Below, piece after piece: positions 1 to 5,580 of a stretch of 5,580 nt of DNA. The notes beneath the pieces are model-generated. The model had not been told where the DNA came from, searched no databases, and was given only the letters and a program-made list of their open reading frames with translations. The number at the start of each line of letters is the position of its first letter. The first letter of the stretch is position 1. The position numbers and the translations under genes are program-made. The stretch covers positions 1-5,580 of the forward strand of contig URKW01000120.1 in the NCBI GenBank assembly GCA_900548615.1, in the 5' to 3' direction. Source of the stretch: an uncultured Eubacteriales bacterium (GTDB lineage: Bacteria > Bacillota > Clostridia > Oscillospirales > Oscillospiraceae).

Positions 1-26
1 CGGTGGCATATTTTTAGTGTCGATCT

Positions 27-43
27 CGGCGGCTATGCCGCCG
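27..43. repeat. Short GC-rich hairpin near the left edge
   Basis: A perfect 7-bp inverted repeat, CGGCGGC and GCCGCCG, separated by TAT. It lies downstream of the minus-strand pump gene, beyond the interspersed repeat. No T-run directly follows it on the minus strand (the next bases read AGATCGACAC), so it is not a canonical intrinsic terminator. It could contribute to 3'-end formation, or belong to the neighbouring locus outside the window. Confidence 0.4.
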
Positions 44-69
44 TAGCATCCATCTTGGCTTCCCCCGCA

Positions 70-121
70 CTGTCAAGAAACGGATTGCCACGCCAGTGTG
101 AGCACTGGCTCGCAATGACAG
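70..121. repeat. Palindromic interspersed (REP-like) element
   Basis: A nested imperfect palindrome. The core is GCCAGTG (92-98), loop TGAG, CACTGGC (103-109). Outside it ATTGC (84-88) pairs with GCAAT (112-116), with a small internal loop of CAC against TC. Outside that CTGTC (70-74) pairs with GACAG (117-121), leaving a 9-nt bulge on one side. The flanking words GGATTGCCAC and GCAATGACA resemble the ends of short palindromic repeats present in many copies in diverse bacterial genomes; that resemblance is from memory and not checked. It lies just downstream of the pump gene's stop codon, where such elements often sit, and could protect the mRNA 3' end or act in termination. No T-run makes it a classical terminator. 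Confidence 0.6.
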
Positions 122-139
122 GCTTTCATGCCGGCTGTT

Positions 140-3100
140 TTAATCCTCCAGAATCTCCAGTTCCCTCTCGTCCACCTTGCGCAGCTTCTTCTTGCTGACC
201 AGCTCGTACATGCAGGGCACCACGAACAGCGTCATCAGCGTGGCGTACAGCAGTCCGCCGATGCACACCAGCGCCACCGGCTGGATCAGAGACGTACCGG
301 CGTTTTTATCCAGCGCCGTGACGATCAGACCCAGAATGGTGGTCAGGGAGGTCATGAGGATGGGCCGCAGGCGGGTGACGCCGGCGTCGATGATGGCGTC
401 GCGGCGCTCCATGCCCGCCAGACGCTGCTGGTTGATGTAGTCCACCAGCACGATGCCGTTGTTGACGATGATGCCCACCAGCATGACGAAGCCGATCAGG
501 GCGATGACGCTCATCTCCGTGCCCGTCAGCAGCAGGGCCAGGAAGCCGCCGGTGAAGGCCAGCGGAATGGTGAACATGACGATGAAGGGCTCACGCAGGG
601 ACTGGAACTGGGCCACCATGACGAAGTACACCAGCACGATGCCCAGCAGCAGCATCAGCATCACCTGACCCATGGCGTCCATGATCTGCTCATTCTCGCC
701 GTTGAACTCGATGGACGCGCCCTCCGGCAGCTCCATGGCGTTCACGGCCTTGGTCACCTGATCGGACACCAGGGTGACGTTATTGCCCTCGGCGATGGCG
801 GCGGTAACGGTGACGCAGCGGCGCTGCTGATCCCGGTTGATGGTGTTCAGACTGACGGTCTTTTCCACCGTGGCAACATCCTTCAGCAGGAAGCTGCTGT
901 CCGTATCCTCGTCGCCGCTGCCGGACAGGGACGACAGGGAGGAGGACGAAGAACTGCTGCCGCCGCTCATGGCGGAGGACATGGTGCTGTCGGGGTCGAT
1001 CTTCAGCTCCGGCAGCGTCTCCACGGTGTAATTGCTGCTTTCATCCTGCTGGATGATCAGCTGCATGGAGGAATCGTCCAGTTCCATCTCCGTGCCGGAG
1101 GTGCTGGTGTTCAGGGCGGCGGCCACCTGCATGTAGATCTGGGCTACGGTCATGCCGTGCTCCATGGCCTTGGTGCGGTCCACCGTCACGTGCAGCGCCT
1201 GCGCCGCGTCCTCCAGACCGTCGGACACGTCGGCGGTGCCCTCCACCTGCCCGATGCGGGCGGCGATGGCCTTGGCGGTGGATTGCAGCGTCTCCATATC
1301 CTCGCTGTACACCGTCAGGGACACGCCGCTGCCGGTGACGTAGCTCATCATGCCGGACATGACGTTGGCCGCGGTGACGGTGCAGTCCATGTCGGCGCAC
1401 AGGGCCTCGATCTCCTTGCCCACGCTGTTGCCGGAGTAGTCGTCCGGCAGGGTGATGTAGATCTCCGCGTCATACTCGCCGCCGGAGGAGGACATCAGGC
1501 TCATGCCGCTGTTGCCCTGGATCATGGCGCCCACGGCGTCCACGCCCTCGATGGTCATGCAGCGGCGGGCCACCTCGTCGGTGTAGGCCACAGCGTCCTC
1601 GCGGGTGCAGTCCTCCGGCATGGCAACGGTAACGCTGACGCTGTTCATATCCATATCCGGCATGAAGCTGAAGCCCCGGCTCAGCGTGACCGCGCAGGTC
1701 AGCACCAGCAGCGCCACCGCGCCGCCCAGCACCGCCGCCTTGTGGTTCAGCGACCAGAGGATGGCCTTTTTGTAGGCGGGGTAAATTTTATCCAGCAGGC
1801 CCGGCTTCTGCTCCAGCGGACGCTGGAGCATGCCGCTGGCCATGGAGGGCACCAGCGTCAGCGCCACCAGAAGGCTGGCCAGCAGGGAATAGGTGATGGT
1901 CAGGGCCAGATCGGTGAACATCTGGCGGGTCAGGCCCTCCACAAACACAATGGGGGCGAACACGCACACGGTGGTCAGGGTACTGGCGGCGATAGCGCCC
2001 AGCACCTGCTGGGCGCCGGACACGGCGGCCTGCACCACCGTGGCGCCCCTGGCGCGGAGCCGGTAGATATTCTCAATGACCACCACGGAGTTATCCACCA
2101 GCATGCCCACCGCTACCAGCAGGCCGCTGAGGGAGATCATATTGATGGTAACACCGGTGAAGTACATCAGCACCACCGCGAAGATCACGCTGGTGGGGAT
2201 GGAGATCAGGGTGATGAGGGTGGGCCGCCAGTCACGCAGGAACAGGAACAGCACCACCACGGAGAACAGCGCGCCCCACAGCAGGGAGGAGACGATGGTA
2301 TCCACGATCAGGTGGATATAGTCGCCCTGATCCATCAGGGGCTTGAAGCTGATGTTGGGGTACTGGGTCGTCAGCTGCTCCAGACGGGCGGTGATGTTGT
2401 CGGACACCTCCGCCGTGGCGTAGTTGGACTGCTTGGTGAAGGAGGCGATGATGCCGTTTTCGCCGTTGAGCTTGGCGTAAATTTCATCGGAGTTGTCGGT
2501 ATAGAACACGGTGGCCACGTCGCTGAGGCGGATGGGCTCCATGCCGTCGATGCCCAGATCGAACAGCACCATATCCTCCAGCTCGCCGCTGGTGCGGATC
2601 TCGTTGCCCACGGACACCATGTAGCTGACGCCGGCGTTATCGTCTATGTACCCGGCGGGCATGGAGAAATCCTGCGCCGTCAGCAGCTGCTCCACCATGG
2701 AGACGGACAGCATACCGTCCAGATCCAGCTGCTCCAGCACCTGCTTGCGGGTCTGGGCCAGCTGCTCCTCCCCCTGCTCGATCTGCTGGAGGGCCAGCTT
2801 CAGCTGGACGTTGCCCTCGGTCATCAGCAGCACGCCGTCCAGCGCGGACTCCACGCCGTCGGAGATCTGGCTGCCCAGCGAGTCAAACCGCTTGGGGTCG
2901 TTGAGGAAGTCCTCGATATCCTTGATGGTCTTTTCCATCTCGTCCACACCCTGCTTCAGCTGATCCTTCGTCCGCTGAGCCACCAGCACGGTAAGGGTCT
3001 GGGTGTTCTCCGTCACACGCTGGGCCAGCGCCAGATTCTCCGCCGACAGGGCTTCGTTCTCCGCCTGAGCGGCGGCCTTGTCCTCGTCGGTGGCGTCGGG

Positions 3101-3991
3101 GTCGGCGATGATGCCCAGATTGGCCTGTATCTTCTCGTTGTTGGCTGTCATGGCGGCCTGATCGTCGGCGATGCTCTGGCGCAGCGCCTTCTCCTCCTCC
3201 GACATGGCGGGGGTGTTGTTCATGGCGTCTTTCAGAGCGTCCACCGCCTTGTTCAGCGCGTCGGTCACGCCGTCGCCGATGCCGTCGGCAGCTTCGGCGA
3301 TGCCCTTATCCAGCGCCTCCTGTGCGTCGGTGACCTCCTTTTTGGCGCTGTACAGCTTGCCGGCGGCCTTGTCCAGCTCCTTGCCCGCCTTTTCGCGGAT
3401 GGTCTCAGTGAGGGCGGCCATCTTCTCCTCGTCCAGCACCACGTGCATCTCGCGATCCATGGTGCCCATGATCTCCACGCTGGCCACGCCGGTGATGCCC
3501 GTCAGCTTGCCGGTCAGCTCGCTGTCCACAAAGTCGCTGAGCTGGCCCACGTCCATGTCGCTGCTGCTGATGGCGGCCACCATCACGGGGATCATGGAGG
3601 GGTTCACCTTCAGAATATAGGGAGAGGACACGGTATCGTCCCACTGACCCTGCACCGTGGACACCTGCTGCTGGATATCAATGCCCAGCGCGTTCATGTC
3701 GGCGCCGTCCTCGAACTCCATCACCACCATGGAGACGCTGTTCTGGCTGGAGGACTGGATCTCTTTCAGCTGATCCAGCGTGGCCAGCGCTTTTTCCAGA
3801 GGCTTGGTGATGTTCTTCTCCACGCTTTCCGGGCTTGCGCCGGGGTCGCTGGTGACGACGATAACGTAGGGATAGTCCATGTTGGGCATCAGGTCGGGGG
3901 TCATTTTCAGATAGGCCACCACGCCCAAAATCAGGATCGCCAGCGTCACCACATAGACGGTCAACGGTTTTTTTACACTGAAGGCAGGCAC
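140..3991 (-). CDS. RND-superfamily efflux permease (HAE1/AcrB-like) with a long coiled-coil insertion in the docking domain
   Basis: Inner-membrane proton-driven exporter related to AcrB and, among Gram-positives, to SwrC; the substrate cannot be read from sequence. Numbering from the GTG start (1283 aa): TM1 about 9-28, first porter/docking region 30-560, TM2-TM6 about 562-715, TM7 about 751-770, second porter/docking region 771-1100, TM8-TM12 about 1103-1258, short charged tail. The TM4 signature GMLVDNSVVVIENIYR (629-644) and TM10 GIIVNNGIVLVDY (1173-1185) are diagnostic. Family members are usually about 1020-1050 aa; the excess is mostly a charged, Ala/Glu/Lys/Asp-rich helical insertion at about 198-427, between DEEKMAALTET and VEQLLTAQDFSMPAG. 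A Ser-rich linker lies at about 1002-1033. The AcrB relay residues Arg971 and Thr978 correspond to Arg1207 and Thr1214, and Asp407 to Asp633, but Asp408 is Asn634 and Lys940 is Asn1177. GTG at 3991 is chosen because AGAGGA lies 8 nt upstream and the product begins MPAFSVKKPLTV, a typical RND N-terminus. The TTG at 4039 would add 16 residues and has no better ribosome site. No adaptor (MFP) or TolC-like gene is visible in the window. Family assignment is firm; substrate and partners are unknown. Confidence 0.95.
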   Translation of the reverse strand: MPAFSVKKPLTVYVVTLAILILGVVAYLKMTPDLMPNMDYPYVIVVTSDPGASPESVEKNITKPLEKALATLDQLKEIQSSSQNSVSMVVMEFEDGADMNALGIDIQQQVSTVQGQWDDTVSSPYILKVNPSMIPVMVAAISSSDMDVGQLSDFVDSELTGKLTGITGVASVEIMGTMDREMHVVLDEEKMAALTETIREKAGKELDKAAGKLYSAKKEVTDAQEALDKGIAEAADGIGDGVTDALNKAVDALKDAMNNTPAMSEEEKALRQSIADDQAAMTANNEKIQANLGIIADPDATDEDKAAAQAENEALSAENLALAQRVTENTQTLTVLVAQRTKDQLKQGVDEMEKTIKDIEDFLNDPKRFDSLGSQISDGVESALDGVLLMTEGNVQLKLALQQIEQGEEQLAQTRKQVLEQLDLDGMLSVSMVEQLLTAQDFSMPAGYIDDNAGVSYMVSVGNEIRTSGELEDMVLFDLGIDGMEPIRLSDVATVFYTDNSDEIYAKLNGENGIIASFTKQSNYATAEVSDNITARLEQLTTQYPNISFKPLMDQGDYIHLIVDTIVSSLLWGALFSVVVLFLFLRDWRPTLITLISIPTSVIFAVVLMYFTGVTINMISLSGLLVAVGMLVDNSVVVIENIYRLRARGATVVQAAVSGAQQVLGAIAASTLTTVCVFAPIVFVEGLTRQMFTDLALTITYSLLASLLVALTLVPSMASGMLQRPLEQKPGLLDKIYPAYKKAILWSLNHKAAVLGGAVALLVLTCAVTLSRGFSFMPDMDMNSVSVTVAMPEDCTREDAVAYTDEVARRCMTIEGVDAVGAMIQGNSGMSLMSSSGGEYDAEIYITLPDDYSGNSVGKEIEALCADMDCTVTAANVMSGMMSYVTGSGVSLTVYSEDMETLQSTAKAIAARIGQVEGTADVSDGLEDAAQALHVTVDRTKAMEHGMTVAQIYMQVAAALNTSTSGTEMELDDSSMQLIIQQDESSNYTVETLPELKIDPDSTMSSAMSGGSSSSSSSLSSLSGSGDEDTDSSFLLKDVATVEKTVSLNTINRDQQRRCVTVTAAIAEGNNVTLVSDQVTKAVNAMELPEGASIEFNGENEQIMDAMGQVMLMLLLGIVLVYFVMVAQFQSLREPFIVMFTIPLAFTGGFLALLLTGTEMSVIALIGFVMLVGIIVNNGIVLVDYINQQRLAGMERRDAIIDAGVTRLRPILMTSLTTILGLIVTALDKNAGTSLIQPVALVCIGGLLYATLMTLFVVPCMYELVSKKKLRKVDERELEILED

Positions 3992-3999
3992 GAATTTCT

Positions 4000-4005
4000 T
4001 CCTCT
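4000..4005 (-). promoter_or_regulatory. Ribosome binding site that sets the RND gene start
   Basis: The minus strand reads AGAGAGGAAGAAATTC and then GTG. The AGAGGA core is complementary to the 16S rRNA 3' end and ends 8 nt before the GTG at 3991-3989. This is why that GTG is preferred over the upstream in-frame TTG at 4039. Confidence 0.75.
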
Positions 4006-4037
4006 CTACTGCGCCGCAGGGCGCGCCACAAAGCTCC

Positions 4038-4060
4038 AAAGCGGCAAATGCCGCGTTTTT
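4038..4060. other. Terminator-like hairpin in the leader of the RND gene
   Basis: GCGGC (4041-4045), loop AAAT, GCCGC (4050-4054). On the plus strand it is preceded by AAA and followed by G and five T, so it resembles a short intrinsic terminator for plus-strand transcription, antisense to the pump. On the minus strand it lies between the candidate promoter and the ribosome binding site, where it would be a small 5'-leader hairpin followed only by TTTGG. AAAGCG (4038-4043) can also pair with CGCTTT (4063-4068), which excludes the first stem. The stem is only 5 bp, so this is a weak call. Confidence 0.3.
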
Positions 4061-4068
4061 GTCGCTTT

Positions 4069-4097
4069 AGTTTACCACCACTTCATTTTCAAATCAA
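4069..4097 (-). promoter_or_regulatory. Candidate sigma-A-type promoter for the RND gene
   Basis: On the minus strand TTGATT (4097-4092; 4 of 6 to TTGACA) is separated by exactly 17 nt from TAAACT (4074-4069; 4 of 6 to TATAAT). Transcription would start near 4062 and give a leader of about 70 nt. Both boxes are imperfect and the surroundings are AT-rich. Another possible -10, TATAAG, lies farther upstream at 4269-4264 but lacks a good -35. Confidence 0.3.
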
Positions 4098-4244
4098 TCG
4101 CTGGGGCAAAAAATTTACGTTTCTGTTACAATTATGAACGGAACATATGCTAACCGTGGGAAAATCCCAAAGTTTCCCGCAAAATAGTTCGCAAGTCGAA
4201 GTATCGGGGCCGGGGACGGCCGACAGCGCCGCCGGGATAGTCAA

Positions 4245-4261
4245 GAATGTATGGAACATTC
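4245..4261. promoter_or_regulatory. Inverted repeat, possible operator
   Basis: GAATGT and ACATTC are perfect 6-bp arms around the 5-nt centre ATGGA. The 17-bp size fits a dimeric DNA-binding protein, and it lies in the divergent intergenic region about 89 bp upstream of the GAPDH -35 box. No known regulator motif is recognised. A match of this size could arise by chance. Confidence 0.25.
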
Positions 4262-4349
4262 CACTTATACCGTGCTGAAAGTTATGAAAATGCGCCAAAA
4301 TGCACAAAAACGGTAACATTTTTTCTACATTTATTCTTCGTTTCAGAGG

Positions 4350-4378
4350 GAGACAATCCACCGGTTCCGTATTATAAT
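4350..4378 (+). promoter_or_regulatory. Sigma-A-type promoter of the GAPDH gene
   Basis: A perfect TATAAT at 4373-4378 lies 17 nt downstream of GAGACA (4350-4355; 4 of 6 to TTGACA). Predicted transcription start is near 4385, giving a leader of about 54 nt to the ATG at 4439. The consensus -10 and ideal spacing fit strong expression of a glycolytic gene. The -10 lies inside an inverted repeat GTTCC (4364-4368)/GGAAC (4386-4390), which could be a regulator site. Confidence 0.75.
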
Positions 4379-4423
4379 GTACAATGGAACAAAAAAGGGG
4401 CCGCACGGCGGCACAACGAACGT

Positions 4424-4431
4424 GGAAAGGA
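4424..4431 (+). promoter_or_regulatory. Ribosome binding site of the GAPDH gene
   Basis: GGAAAGGA, with the AAAGGA core ending 7 nt before the ATG at 4439. It decides the start: the frame is open back to 4247, but those 64 extra codons overlap the promoter and do not resemble GAPDH. Confidence 0.85.
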
Positions 4432-4438
4432 AAACAAC

Positions 4439-5482
<1,044 letters not shown>

Positions 5483-5486
5483 AGAA

Positions 5487-5527
5487 GCAAAAGAAAAAAG
5501 CCTGCGTTGCAGGCTTTTTTCTTTTGC
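5487..5527 (+). terminator. Intrinsic terminator of the GAPDH gene, perfect palindrome
   Basis: Two perfectly complementary 19-nt arms (5487-5505 and 5509-5527) around a GTT loop. The GC-rich core is AAGCCTGC/GCAGGCTT, followed by TTTTTTCTTTT, with the mirrored A-run before it. It starts 5 nt after the stop codon. Because the A/T runs are symmetric it should also work for transcription arriving from the right. Confidence 0.93.
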
Positions 5528-5541
5528 ACAGCCTGTCAAAG

Positions 5542-5576
5542 AACGCCAGTTCTCGTTATGCGAGAGCTGGCGTTTT
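5542..5576. terminator. Second hairpin, probable tandem or convergent terminator
   Basis: A 14-bp stem, AACGCCAGTTCTCG (5542-5555) against CGAGAGCTGGCGTT (5561-5574) with one G-U pair (5550/5566), and a TTATG loop. It is followed by TT, so the plus strand reads GGCGTTTTAG; on the minus strand the stem runs into CTTTG. The T-runs are short. It may back up the first terminator, serve a convergent gene beyond the window edge, or be the start of a longer palindromic repeat. Confidence 0.55.
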
Positions 5577-5580
5577 AGTC

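Larger units (their letters stand above)
3992..4438. other. Divergent intergenic region between the pump and GAPDH genes
   Basis: This 447-bp stretch holds no convincing gene: reading frames crossing it are extensions or shadows of the flanking genes, and none has its own ribosome site with protein-like composition. It is more AT-rich than the flanking genes. It contains the promoters and ribosome sites of both genes, a hairpin GGCCG-GGGA-CGGCC (4208-4221), an inverted repeat GGGAAA/TTTCCC (4158-4163 and 4173-4178) that competes with GGGA-AAA-TCCC (4158-4168), a tandem near-repeat AAAATGCGCC/AAAATGCACA (4287-4306), and three GGAACA words (4140, 4253, 4386). About 240 bp separates the two candidate promoters. 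Confidence 0.7.

Noticed and set aside
128..4153. A plus-strand open frame of 1341 codons antisense to the pump gene
   Set aside because: Its product is extremely rich in His, Gln, Gly, Asp and Val with no recognisable domain, which is what the complement of a G+C-rich, codon-biased gene gives. It has no ribosome site, and the opposite strand encodes a clear RND protein.
4089..4406. Minus-strand 105-codon frame in the intergenic region
   Set aside because: No ribosome binding site or domain, biased by AT-rich noncoding DNA, and it overlaps the GAPDH promoter.
4247..4438. N-terminal extension of GAPDH by 64 codons
   Set aside because: It contains the promoter and ribosome site, does not resemble GAPDH, and the ATG at 4439 gives the canonical start.
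3992..4438. A Rex or CIRCE-type operator or a riboswitch upstream of GAPDH
   Set aside because: I looked for TTGTTAA-N4-TTAACAA and the CIRCE inverted repeat and saw neither; the short hairpins do not form a recognisable riboswitch.

Overview
The window looks like the chromosome of a Gram-positive gut-type anaerobe of the class Clostridia, most likely an Oscillospiraceae/Ruminococcaceae-like bacterium. This is an inference from the G+C-rich coding sequence (about 60% by eye), the strong AGAGGA/AAAGGA ribosome binding sites, the type of repeat at the left edge, and the large RND pump with no adaptor gene beside it. No marker gene fixes the taxon.

Layout: positions 1-139 carry no gene but hold a hairpin and a palindromic interspersed repeat. 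Positions 140-3991 on the minus strand encode an RND-superfamily efflux permease of 1283 residues. It has the usual 12 membrane helices and two periplasmic-type porter halves. A predicted helical/coiled-coil insertion of about 230 residues sits in the first half, at the position of the docking (funnel) domain, and a Ser-rich low-complexity linker sits in the second half. The best start is a GTG with a good Shine-Dalgarno, not the longest reading frame. Positions 3992-4438 are a divergent intergenic region with an excellent promoter for the right-hand gene, a weak candidate for the left-hand gene, several small inverted repeats and a recurring GGAACA motif. Positions 4439-5482 on the plus strand encode a phosphorylating glyceraldehyde-3-phosphate dehydrogenase (347 residues), followed by a perfect 19-bp palindromic terminator and a second hairpin at the window edge.

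The two genes are divergently transcribed and are not an obvious functional unit: one is central glycolysis, the other an envelope export pump. The points most worth a second look are the long insertion in the RND docking domain, the partly altered proton-relay residues, and the loss of the NAD-selective Asp in the dehydrogenase. I did not find convincing evidence of a wholly new multi-gene system here.
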